A stretch of DNA of 6,266 nt from Bacteroidota bacterium (GCA_003648455.1 QMPG01000188.1:1-6266); one strand, 5' to 3'. Positions 1-6,257 are shown, numbered from the stretch's first letter. The notes: generated by a model not told the origin, from the letters alone. Numbers and translations are program-made.

Positions 1-53
1 CCAAATTTGTTGGTAATTCTTAAGCGTAGAAAAATTATGAATTTTCCGGGTTA
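1..53. other. Left flank with no recognisable gene
   Basis: This short AT-rich stretch lies downstream of the gene. I see no coding frame, RNA gene or promoter that I can support. It contains a weak AT-only inverted repeat around 29-46. Confidence 0.5.
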
Positions 54-80
54 ATACTTTCGTATTACAAATCCGAATGA
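54..80 (+). repeat. REP-like palindromic element, downstream copy
   Basis: The segment holds an imperfect hairpin with arms 59-66 (TTCGTATT) and 70-77 (AATCCGAA), loop ACA, 7 of 8 pairs. The 27 bases 54-80 match 6240-6266 in the same orientation at 23 of 27 positions. It lies 10 bases past the stop codon. On the minus strand no U-run follows the stem, so it does not look like a standard intrinsic terminator, though it could protect the 3' end of the transcript. Confidence 0.6.
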
Positions 81-90
81 GCGAGTAGAA

Positions 91-3000
91 TTATTGAATA
101 ACAACTGATTTAATTTTCATCATTTCTTTATTATAGATTTTAAAGTAATAAAATCCTTTTGTGAAATCAGAAACATCAATACTGTTTTTATAATTCACAA
201 CATTTTCAATTGTTTCTTTTATAACTGTTTGCCCTGAGATATTTATTAATTCTATAATAACATCTTGTTTTTTATTTGTATTGAATTCAATATTTAGTCT
301 GTCTTTTGCAGGATTAGGATAAATATTAATTAACAATTTATTATTAAGATTTTTTATTCCCACATGAGAATCAAGGTAAACAGAATCTGATGAAGAACAA
401 GCATGTTCATCAGTAACTTGAACCTTGTACCATGCCGATTGCTCAGAAGTAACATTAAATGTTTGCTCAGTTGAACCATCTTGCCATAAATAAGTTTCAT
501 AACCTGCTCCGGCATCTAAAACTATTGTGTCTGGTTGTGTTGTATGAATTGTATCTTCTCCCAAATCAATATCCGGATAACCATAAGTATAAACAATATG
601 CAACAGAGTATCATTACTGTGATTTATATTGTACATGTGACTGCTGTATACTTTAAACAAATAAGTATCAGGTATAGACATATCAACCTTGTTTGTGAAT
701 GTGTATGTTAATGTATTTAAAGGGAAGAATGTTTGTGATAAAACTAAATCTTCAGCATTAATTTGCGTTTCATTAATTTTATATCCCAATGTAACAACAT
801 CGCCGGTAAATAGTGTGTCAGGTCCTAAATTTGAAATGTTTACAACAAGTTCTTCGCTATTGCTAAGTTCACAAGCACTAACCGGTGATATAAAATTTGT
901 AATTCCCAAATCGAATTTTCGATAATATGAGATAAATGTTGAATCGCTTGCTTCACAGCCATGAACATCGCTAACAGTTACGCTATACCATTTTGATAAT
1001 CGTTTTTTAACATGAAAGGTCTGTTTAGTTGAACCATCTTGCCACAAATAAGTAGCAAAGCCTTCTCCGGCATCTAAAAATACTGTGTCAGGATGTGATG
1101 TAGCAATTGTATCGAATTCTAAACTAAAATCAGGATAGCCGTAAACACTAACATCGCTAATGAGTGTATCGTTCTGATTGTTAATGTCTAAGTCGTTTAT
1201 TGTAAAGGTTTCAAATTTATAATTACCTACTTGTGTTAAATCAAAATAATTAACAAAAGAGTGCTCAAACGAACTGTCCGGCAAAATTGTTTTATCCATC
1301 AGAATAGTATCTGTCTCAACCAGAGCATCATTAAATTTAAGTGCTACAAAAACAGAGTCATTTACATTAAGAGTGTCGTGACTAAAATTAGTTATTAAAA
1401 CTTTCACATTTTCTGAATGGCTTAATTCACAGCTATTTGTTGGTGATATCAATTGAGAAATACCAATATCGCTTGCAATAATTGTTGTTGTATCGCTTCC
1501 TTCGCAACCATTTTCATTAGTAACTGTAACTGAATAAGTTGCCGATGATAATTTATTTACATGATAAGTTTGATTTATCGAATCTAAATCTTGCCACTGA
1601 TAAGTTGTAAATCCTGCACCTGCATCAAGAATAACAGTATCGGCTTGAGAAGTGAAAATTGTATCGAAAGCTAATTCAACAACAGGGAAATCACCATAAT
1701 TATATAGAGTGTCTTTATAAATATCGTTACTGCTGTTTGCATCAAAGTCCGGCTCTGAATATACTTTAAAAATGTAATTATATCCAGTGCTCGACATATT
1801 AATAGTTTGAGTAAAGGTATAGTCTAATGTGTTTCCCGGTGCAAGTTTTTCTGTAAGTATTATTTCTTCCTCAATAGGAGGTGAGTAGTTTACTTTATAG
1901 AAAACCGGCAGTTTGTAACCAATTGGCAAAGTGTCGTGCCCAAAGTTTTTAATTTCTACTTCAACAATTTCTGATTCGCCTAATCCACAATTGCTTATTG
2001 GAGAAATCATGTTTGTTACACCAAGGTCTTTACTTATAATATGAATTGAATCGTTAGCCGAACAAGAATGAATATCAGTAACTGTAACATAATAACTTGC
2101 TGATGCTGAATCTTCAACATTAAATGTTTGATTTTCTGAGCCATCTTGCCATAAATAAGTTTCATAAGCTCCTGCATCAAGCACAAGGGTGTCGGCTTGC
2201 GACGATAAGATTGTATCAGGGTTAAATTCAAATGAAGGATATCCGTAAGCTTCAACATTTGTAAATAATGTATCGTTTTCACTATTTGCGTCATAAATTG
2301 GCTCTGAATAAATTTTAAAAGTATAAGTTTCAAAATCTGACATGTCAACAGTTTGACTGAAAGTAAATGTAAAAGAACTGTCGGGTGCAAGTTTAGATGT
2401 TAGAACAACACTTTCGGTATCGGTTTCAACACCGTTAAAATTGTAATAAACAGGAAGTGTGTAATTTTCGGGCAAAGTATCGTGTCCAAAGTTTTTAATT
2501 ATTATTTTCACAATTTCTGCATCGCTCAATTCACAATCGCTTATTGGTGTTAATAAGTCGGTTACTCCAATATCCTGACTAATTATTTTGACAGAATCGT
2601 TTGCCGGACATGAATGTATATCAGTAACAGAAACATAGTAAGTTGCTGATGCTGAATCTTCAACATAATAAGTTTGATTTGTTGAATCAATATCCTGCCA
2701 TTGATAAGTTAAGAATCCTGCTCCGGCATCAAGAACAAGAGTGTCGGCTTGCGATGATAAAATTGTATCGGAAGCAAACGGAACTGTTGGGTAACCGTAT
2801 GTTTCAACACTGCTTTGTAAGGTGTCGTTATTTATATCAAAGTCGCCATAATATTGTGTGTAAAGAGTAAAATTGTAAGTTGTATCAAGCTCACTCATAT
2901 CTACAGGTTCTGTAAATGTAAAAAGTAATGTGCTGTCAGGCAGAAAATCCGTATCTAAAACGAATGTGTCGGAAATTTCAGATTGTTGATTAAACTGAAG

Positions 3001-6000
3001 TCCGAGAAATAAAGTGTCAGGGAAATGAATTGTATCTCCATAATTTTTAATTCTAATATTAACATATTCGCTGTCAGATAATTCACAACTAGATTCTGGG
3101 GAGAGAATAGAATCAACACCAATATTTGTTGATGACGATAACACTTGAATAGAATCATTTGCTATGCAGGCATAACTGTTAGTTACAGTAACATAATACC
3201 AACCATAATCAGCTACATCAAATGTTTGATTTGTAGAGGCATCCTGCCAAAGATAAGCAGAGTATCCTGCACCTGCATCAATAACTACGGTGTCGGGTTG
3301 CTCAGTACCTATTGCAGCACCAAGGTCGTAATCAGGCATACCATAAACAGAAACATGGGTTGCTAAAGTATCGTTGTTTGTTTCGGGATGGTAAAAATCA
3401 TTGTCGTCTTCTAATAATGTGTAAACAACAAATGAGTAATTATTTGCGTGCGACATATCAACTGTTTGAGTAAAAGTAAAATCTGCCGTATCGTTTGGCA
3501 ATAAGTCTGTTGCAAGAGTTAGAGTATCAATAATTGAAGGATTACTTTCAAAATCAAGACCTATTGGAATTTCATATCCTGCATCAAGAGTGTCAATACC
3601 GTAATTTACAATTCTTATTGAGACACTTTCGGCATTGCTCAATTCGCATGCAGAGTCGGGAGTTTCAAAAGAAACAACTCCAACATCGGGTGGTGCTTCA
3701 TAAATTTTAACATCGTCGAAAGCAAAGCCTTCATTACTTCGTGGTGTAGTGTCGCTTGCAAAAATAAGTCTGAATTTTACACTCGATTGGTTTGCTATTG
3801 CTTCGGGTAGCAAGGTTTTTGCATTGAGCCATGAGCCTGAATTACCAAACCAACCTCTTTGAGTTTGAAAAGCAGTGTCGAGATAATTTACTGTATCAGG
3901 ATACCAGTTCCAGTAATATTGATTAGTGTCAATACTGTTCCACGAGCTGCCATCATCAATTGAATATTGTAAAGCAGCGCCAACAGTGTCGCTTTGAGTA
4001 TCGTAAAAAATATTAAATTCAAAAACAGAATAATCTATTCCGCTAAAATTGTAACACGGGCTAATAACATAAGATGCTTCATCTGTGTTATGATTGCCGC
4101 TAAGATTCGTTCCCCAAGCATTATAGCCTGATGCAGCTCCTGAAATTACTGTTCCACTTGGTGTTCCATATTCCCAACTTGAATTTTTTCCGTAAGAAAA
4201 CCAGAAATCAAAATTATTTTCAAAGGAAGTATAATAAGGCAGAGTATAAGTTGGTATTGCTTTGAGAGTAAATGATAAGCAATCGTTTGATTCATATTCA
4301 TCACCTTGTAAAAAAGTTTTTATTTTAATATTATAGATATTTGGAACAGATAAATCTGCATTATCAGAAAAAGTGAAATTTGTAGAATCTCCAACAGCAA
4401 TACTTCCGAAGATTGTATCCATTGTGTAGGTTTCGCCATTGTCGAGAGAATAACCAATTGGAATAGTGTCTTTTGAAGCTTCGGCTCCAAAGTTTTTGAC
4501 TTTCACCGTAACAGTTTCGCTGCTTGTATGCCCGCAACCATCGAATAATGTTAGTTGTTCGCTAACTCCAACATCACTGGTTATGTAGTCTCCAACAATT
4601 GCAAGTTTGTCTATATTCCACCCGCTGTATTGGTTTAAACCATTAGTAGTTCCAATGCAAAATCTTATTTTTACTTCTGATTGTCTGTTTGCATAATCTG
4701 AAAGATCAAGATTAAAATCATTCCATTCATCATCAGTTATATACGAAGGATTTTTCCATACTTGTTCCCATGAGTTTCCATTATCGTAACTAAGGTCAAT
4801 ATATGCTTTATCCCATAGTTCAACATTAAGCCATCGTTTAAATGTTAAGTGTAAATCTTTAAAGTAATAACAATCAATTAAAGGAGAAATAGCTTGATAA
4901 GCTCGATCGCCAAGATTGTTTTCATAGTCTCCTGTGCTGTCTATTCCTGTTAAATCAGTACCAAGAACATAATCTCCCTGATATGCTGACGATGGGTCAG
5001 GAGAACCTTTTCGACCTCCAAGACCCTGTGGTGCAGCTATTTGAAATTCACCCAATAAATTCCATGACTTGTCTGTTTCAAAGTCATCGGAAAATACAGA
5101 TTCTGATATAGTTCTTTTTCCTTCAGGAGATTCATCTTGGGCAGGATAAAGAGTATCGTTAATTAGAATGTTTTCTTTCTCAATCATAGCATCAAGAACC
5201 ATATCGTGCATTGAATGTGTTGAGTCTTTTTTTATATCATAAGTTAACCAAACATAAGTATAATCTGTTTGTAAAGCTTTGTTTAAATTTGAGAAAGTTA
5301 GATAACCGGAATCAAAATTTTGTCCTGTTCCCAATTGTACGTCAGGATTGAAAATACTGTCGTTAGTAATAAATAATTTTGCACCACCATCTGAAATAAT
5401 AGTATCGCTTGTGTTTAGAGATTTAAACCTTATTGAATCTAAAATTGCTTCTCCTGAATTACCAAAAATTTTAAAATCCATTCTCAAAATCGGATTGTTT
5501 GTTGAGTTGGTCGATATAAAATCGGTTGAGGCTGTGTGGTAAGTGTTTTCAATCAAACGACGTGGTTCAATTCCTGTTTCTTCAATTTTAACGCTGTCAA
5601 TACAAACACCATGACCATATCCTGTTATTCCTTCAAAACCAAGATAAAAAGTATTGCAACGGGCACTGTCAGGTATAAGAATTGTTCTTTGAACCCAACC
5701 AACGGTAGGTTGAGAGTAATGCTTTAGTTGAACCCATGAGCTGTCAATCCCTTTTTTGTAATATACTTTTAGTTGATCCCAGCAGTCGACCCCCCAATTC
5801 CATATTTCCTGTGCATGCCAAAAAGTTAATTCGGGTTTTACTTTATTGTCAAGATTTATTGCCGGAGTGATTAATATTGTTGATTCGTTGTTAGGACTCT
5901 GATAAGCGAAATAAGCGTTATAATCGCCTTGATAAGCATTTTCAGGATTACCATTATGTCCGCCTGTCTGAAATTGCCATTCAACATCACCTTTAACTTT

Positions 6001-6123
6001 TTCTTGTGTCCATCCGAGTGGTGCAGATGTTGTGTCAAAGTTTTCATTAAATGGTAACTGCGCTTTAACTTGTAAGGCGAAAATTAAGTTAATGGTAACG
6101 ATTAATCCTATTAATTTTTTCAT
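91..6123 (-). CDS. Giant modular T9SS-secreted surface protein, putative adhesin
   Basis: This is one uninterrupted 2010-codon frame from ATG (6121-6123) to TAA (91-93). The start is well supported: Met1 is followed by Lys-Lys, a hydrophobic core and a VKA-Q signal-peptidase site. The order of domains is: signal peptide, jelly roll 1, BNR-associated N-terminal-like domain, jelly roll 2, lone CARDB-like domain, jelly roll 3, six CARDB plus Ig/PKD-like units, and a T9SS type A sorting domain. The protein should cross the inner membrane by Sec and the outer membrane by T9SS, and then be anchored to the surface or released. I see no peptidase, glycosidase or other catalytic motif, so a role in adhesion or as a scaffold is inferred from the architecture only. 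There is no Shine-Dalgarno sequence upstream, which is usual in Bacteroidota. No neighbouring gene lies inside the window, so operon membership is unknown. The reading frame is sure; the function is not. Confidence 0.97.
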   Translation of the reverse strand: MKKLIGLIVTINLIFALQVKAQLPFNENFDTTSAPLGWTQEKVKGDVEWQFQTGGHNGNPENAYQGDYNAYFAYQSPNNESTILITPAINLDNKVKPELTFWHAQEIWNWGVDCWDQLKVYYKKGIDSSWVQLKHYSQPTVGWVQRTILIPDSARCNTFYLGFEGITGYGHGVCIDSVKIEETGIEPRRLIENTYHTASTDFISTNSTNNPILRMDFKIFGNSGEAILDSIRFKSLNTSDTIISDGGAKLFITNDSIFNPDVQLGTGQNFDSGYLTFSNLNKALQTDYTYVWLTYDIKKDSTHSMHDMVLDAMIEKENILINDTLYPAQDESPEGKRTISESVFSDDFETDKSWNLLGEFQIAAPQGLGGRKGSPDPSSAYQGDYVLGTDLTGIDSTGDYENNLGDRAYQAISPLIDCYYFKDLHLTFKRWLNVELWDKAYIDLSYDNGNSWEQVWKNPSYITDDEWNDFNLDLSDYANRQSEVKIRFCIGTTNGLNQYSGWNIDKLAIVGDYITSDVGVSEQLTLFDGCGHTSSETVTVKVKNFGAEASKDTIPIGYSLDNGETYTMDTIFGSIAVGDSTNFTFSDNADLSVPNIYNIKIKTFLQGDEYESNDCLSFTLKAIPTYTLPYYTSFENNFDFWFSYGKNSSWEYGTPSGTVISGAASGYNAWGTNLSGNHNTDEASYVISPCYNFSGIDYSVFEFNIFYDTQSDTVGAALQYSIDDGSSWNSIDTNQYYWNWYPDTVNYLDTAFQTQRGWFGNSGSWLNAKTLLPEAIANQSSVKFRLIFASDTTPRSNEGFAFDDVKIYEAPPDVGVVSFETPDSACELSNAESVSIRIVNYGIDTLDAGYEIPIGLDFESNPSIIDTLTLATDLLPNDTADFTFTQTVDMSHANNYSFVVYTLLEDDNDFYHPETNNDTLATHVSVYGMPDYDLGAAIGTEQPDTVVIDAGAGYSAYLWQDASTNQTFDVADYGWYYVTVTNSYACIANDSIQVLSSSTNIGVDSILSPESSCELSDSEYVNIRIKNYGDTIHFPDTLFLGLQFNQQSEISDTFVLDTDFLPDSTLLFTFTEPVDMSELDTTYNFTLYTQYYGDFDINNDTLQSSVETYGYPTVPFASDTILSSQADTLVLDAGAGFLTYQWQDIDSTNQTYYVEDSASATYYVSVTDIHSCPANDSVKIISQDIGVTDLLTPISDCELSDAEIVKIIIKNFGHDTLPENYTLPVYYNFNGVETDTESVVLTSKLAPDSSFTFTFSQTVDMSDFETYTFKIYSEPIYDANSENDTLFTNVEAYGYPSFEFNPDTILSSQADTLVLDAGAYETYLWQDGSENQTFNVEDSASASYYVTVTDIHSCSANDSIHIISKDLGVTNMISPISNCGLGESEIVEVEIKNFGHDTLPIGYKLPVFYKVNYSPPIEEEIILTEKLAPGNTLDYTFTQTINMSSTGYNYIFKVYSEPDFDANSSNDIYKDTLYNYGDFPVVELAFDTIFTSQADTVILDAGAGFTTYQWQDLDSINQTYHVNKLSSATYSVTVTNENGCEGSDTTTIIASDIGISQLISPTNSCELSHSENVKVLITNFSHDTLNVNDSVFVALKFNDALVETDTILMDKTILPDSSFEHSFVNYFDLTQVGNYKFETFTINDLDINNQNDTLISDVSVYGYPDFSLEFDTIATSHPDTVFLDAGEGFATYLWQDGSTKQTFHVKKRLSKWYSVTVSDVHGCEASDSTFISYYRKFDLGITNFISPVSACELSNSEELVVNISNLGPDTLFTGDVVTLGYKINETQINAEDLVLSQTFFPLNTLTYTFTNKVDMSIPDTYLFKVYSSHMYNINHSNDTLLHIVYTYGYPDIDLGEDTIHTTQPDTIVLDAGAGYETYLWQDGSTEQTFNVTSEQSAWYKVQVTDEHACSSSDSVYLDSHVGIKNLNNKLLINIYPNPAKDRLNIEFNTNKKQDVIIELINISGQTVIKETIENVVNYKNSIDVSDFTKGFYYFKIYNKEMMKIKSVVIQ
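94..330 (-). other. T9SS type A C-terminal sorting domain (residues 1932-2010)
   Basis: The final 79 residues contain INIYPNPAKDRLNIEF (1932-1947), a VIIELINISGQTV strand pair (1954-1966), the DVSDFTKGFYYFKIYN segment (1982-1997) and a terminal KIKSVVIQ. This is the known type A (Por secretion tail) sorting domain of type IX secretion. It directs the protein across the outer membrane and is normally removed by the PorU-type sortase, which attaches the protein to A-type lipopolysaccharide or releases it. The match is clear from the YPNPAKD, GQ and GFY hallmarks. Confidence 0.95.
364..912 (-). repeat. Tandem unit 6, CARDB + Ig/PKD-like (residues 1738-1920)
   Basis: The CARDB-like half has DLGITNFISPVSACELS (Cys1751) and NINHSNDTL. 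The Ig/PKD-like half has TTQPDTIVLDAGAG, YLWQDGSTEQTF (Trp1880) and VTDEHACSSSDS (Cys1909). This last unit is followed by a short linker (VGIKNLNNKLL) and the sorting domain. The conserved Trp recurs every 183-186 residues through all six units, which fixes the register of the array. Confidence 0.9.
913..1470 (-). repeat. Tandem unit 5, CARDB + Ig/PKD-like (residues 1552-1737)
   Basis: The CARDB-like half has DIGISQLISPTNSCELS (Cys1565), the FSHDTL variant of the NFG motif, and DINNQNDTL. The Ig/PKD-like half has TSHPDTVFLDAGEG, YLWQDGSTKQTF (Trp1694) and VSDVHGCEASDS (Cys1723). It leaves through a more basic linker, SYYRKF, where other units have short polar linkers. Confidence 0.9.
1471..2028 (-). 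repeat. Tandem unit 4, CARDB + Ig/PKD-like (residues 1366-1551)
   Basis: The CARDB-like half has DLGVTNMISPISNCGLGESE (Cys1379, CGLG in place of the usual CELS), IKNFGHDTLP and DANSSNDIY. A short insertion (IYK) precedes DTLYNYG. The Ig/PKD-like half has TSQADTVILDAGAG, YQWQDLDSINQTY (Trp1510) and VTNENGCEGSD (Cys1540), with the long 5-residue loop as in unit 2. Confidence 0.9.
2029..2574 (-). repeat. Tandem unit 3, CARDB + Ig/PKD-like (residues 1184-1365)
   Basis: The CARDB-like half has DIGVTDLLTPISDCELS (Cys1197), IKNFGHDTLP and DANSENDTL. The Ig/PKD-like half has ILSSQADTLVLDAGA, YLWQDGSENQTF (Trp1325) and VTDIHSCSANDS (Cys1354). At 182 residues it is the shortest unit and lacks the Gly that the other five have after LDAGA or LDAGE, so it reads DAGAYETYLW. 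Its first half resembles unit 4 and its second half resembles unit 2. Confidence 0.9.
2575..3126 (-). repeat. Tandem unit 2, CARDB + Ig/PKD-like (residues 1000-1183)
   Basis: The CARDB-like half starts NIGVDSILSPESSCELS (Cys1013) and ends FDINNDTL. The Ig/PKD-like half has ILSSQADTLVLDAGAG, YQWQDIDSTNQTYYV (Trp1142) and VTDIHSCPANDS (Cys1172). The loop between WQD and QT is the long type (5 residues). The DNA of its Ig half is very close to that of unit 3. Confidence 0.9.
3127..3687 (-). repeat. Tandem unit 1, CARDB + Ig/PKD-like (residues 813-999)
   Basis: This is the first of six units. The CARDB-like half runs from DVGVVSFETPDSACELS (Cys826) to the NNDTL and SVYGMP segments. The Ig/PKD-like half has PDTVVIDAGAGYSAYLWQD (Trp959), QTFDV and YYVTVTNSYAC (Cys986). 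It is the most diverged unit: it has a longer loop before NNDTL (YHPET) and an AIGTEQ sequence where others have DTI. The Ig loop between WQD and QT is the short type (4 residues). Confidence 0.88.
3694..4251 (-). other. Jelly-roll / MAM-like domain 3 (residues 625-810)
   Basis: Characteristic segments are LPYYTSFENNFDFW (628-641), SSWEYGTPSG (648-657), YNAWGTNLSG (667-676), SYVISPCYNFSG (684-695), LQYSIDDGSSWNSI (718-731) and the closing NEGFAFDDVKIYEA (797-810). The WGTNLSG and ISPCYNFS motifs match jelly rolls common in Bacteroidota adhesins and in secreted enzymes with C-terminal accessory domains. It is the last non-repeated module before the tandem array. Confidence 0.8.
4252..4575 (-). 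other. Lone CARDB-like domain with no Ig partner (residues 517-624)
   Basis: It begins DVGVSEQL like the later repeat units and has VTVKVKNFG (538-546), IPIGYSL (554-560), a FTFSDNADLS strand (583-592) and an ESNDC ending (611-615). It is therefore homologous in layout to the first half of the tandem units but is followed directly by jelly roll 3. Its cysteines, 530 and 615, sit near the first and last strands. In units 1-6 the position of Cys615 is Thr or Ile instead (NDT, NDI). Confidence 0.7.
4585..5097 (-). other. Jelly-roll / MAM-like domain 2 (residues 343-513)
   Basis: The domain starts at VFSDDFETDKSW (343-354). It has the GSPDPSSAYQGDYVLGTD segment (373-390), GDYENNLGDRAYQAISPLIDC (398-418), LTFKRWLNVE (426-435), a DLSYDNGNSWEQVW strand (443-456) and a closing GWNIDKLAIVGD strand (501-512). 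This subtype of jelly roll is frequent in Bacteroidota surface proteins. It is a different subtype from domains 1 and 3 and was probably acquired together with the preceding BNR-associated-like domain. Cysteines are at 418 and 489. Confidence 0.8.
5104..5565 (-). other. BNR-neuraminidase-associated N-terminal-like domain (residues 187-340)
   Basis: The segment contains NPILRMDFKIFGNSG (210-224), a strand with SLNTSD (235-240), AKLFITNDSIF (248-258), LGTGQNF (264-270), TYVWLTYDI (289-297) and a YPAQDESPEGKRTI ending (326-339). This set matches, from memory, the domain described at the N-terminus of BNR-repeat neuraminidases (Pfam BNR_assoc_N), which in Bacteroidota also occurs between jelly rolls in non-enzymatic proteins. 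No BNR propeller or Asp-box repeats follow, so a sialidase is not implied. An HMM search against that family would settle the assignment. Confidence 0.7.
5581..6060 (-). other. Jelly-roll / MAM-like domain 1 (residues 22-181)
   Basis: The domain opens with the typical PFNENFD...GWT entry (residues 24-38) and continues with an AYQGDYNAYF segment (63-72), an ITPAINL strand (85-91) and LTFWHAQ (99-105). It ends on a VCIDSVKIEE strand (173-182). This is the pattern of the lectin-like 'choice-of-anchor J' or MAM-like jelly rolls found at the N-termini of many T9SS substrates. Cysteines are at 114, 156 and 174. Such domains are thought to bind carbohydrate or protein; no ligand can be named here. 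Confidence 0.8.
6061..6123 (-). other. Sec signal peptide (residues 1-21)
   Basis: The N-terminus is MKK followed by a hydrophobic stretch (LIGLIVTINLIFAL) and a polar end with A-x-A-like spacing, VKA before Gln22. Cleavage is predicted after Ala21, leaving an N-terminal Gln, as is common for Bacteroidota exported proteins. No cysteine follows, so this is a signal peptidase I type and not a lipoprotein signal. Confidence 0.93.
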
Positions 6124-6152
6124 TGGTCAAAATGTTAGAGTTCATAAAGTAA

Positions 6153-6186
6153 AGACCTTCCAGTGTCGATAGACCTGGAAGCGTCT
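6153..6186 (-). repeat. Strong bulged hairpin in the 5' leader region
   Basis: Plus-strand bases 6153-6163 (AGACCTTCCAG) pair with 6175-6186 with one bulged C at 6182. After a bulged T at 6164, GTC (6165-6167) pairs with GAC (6172-6174), closing a GATA loop. That gives 14 base pairs. The two halves also start with the same AGACCT sequence, so the element is both palindromic and partly direct-repeated. It ends 30 bases before the start codon. It could be a REP-type repeat or a leader structure. Confidence 0.6.
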
Positions 6187-6204
6187 GATTAATCCCTGTT
6201 GTTC

Positions 6205-6219
6205 AGGATTTGCAATCCT
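6205..6219. repeat. Short perfect palindrome with GGATT-TGC-AATCC core
   Basis: AGGATT (6205-6210) and AATCCT (6214-6219) form a perfect 6-bp stem with a TGC loop. Two further T-A pairs are possible beyond one mismatch. It is in the opposite orientation to the related hairpin at 6243-6265 (loop GCA), so the two form an inverted pair 23 bases apart. Confidence 0.6.
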
Positions 6220-6225
6220 AAATAA

Positions 6226-6257
6226 ACAATCTATATATTATACTTTCAGATTGCAAA
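6226..6257 (-). promoter_or_regulatory. Weak candidate Bacteroidota promoter
   Basis: On the minus strand a TTTG (6254-6257) is followed after 20 bases by TAGATTGT (6226-6233). The spacing fits the known Bacteroidota -33 TTTG and -7 TAnnTTTG layout, but the -7 element matches only partly. If used, transcription would begin near 6220, just ahead of the 6205-6219 hairpin, leaving a leader of about 95-100 bases. AT-rich DNA gives such matches by chance, so this is only a suggestion. Confidence 0.2.

Noticed and set aside
29..46. Possible terminator stem downstream of the gene
   Set aside because: The inverted repeat is almost all A and T, needs a bulge, and on the minus strand has no separate U-run after the stem. 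In such AT-rich DNA it is likely by chance.
459..925. Two short plus-strand open frames (459-656 and 689-925)
   Set aside because: They lie antisense to units 5 and 6 and have no recognisable domain. Their existence follows from the codon bias of the true minus-strand gene, whose frame is fully supported by domains.
2034..2390. A 118-codon minus-strand open frame in another frame
   Set aside because: It is out of frame with the large gene, covers conserved parts of unit 3, and its product is low-complexity, rich in Leu, Ile and Gln, with no signal or domain.
2643..3366. Short open frames antisense or out of frame to units 1 and 2
   Set aside because: They show no domain and no plausible start context, and they overlap strongly conserved coding sequence.
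364..3687. Tandem array considered as a CRISPR or minisatellite
   Set aside because: The period is about 550 bases, the units are coding and in frame, and they form recognisable protein domains.
5104..5565. Sialidase activity suggested by the BNR-associated-like domain
   Set aside because: No Asp-box repeats, propeller blades or catalytic Arg triad are visible anywhere in the protein.
5348..5727. Two short plus-strand open frames opposite the N-terminal domains
   Set aside because: They are antisense to the BNR-associated-like domain and jelly roll 1, with no supporting motif.
91..6123. An undescribed multi-gene system
   Set aside because: The window contains only one gene, built from known domain families. 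No partner gene can be seen.
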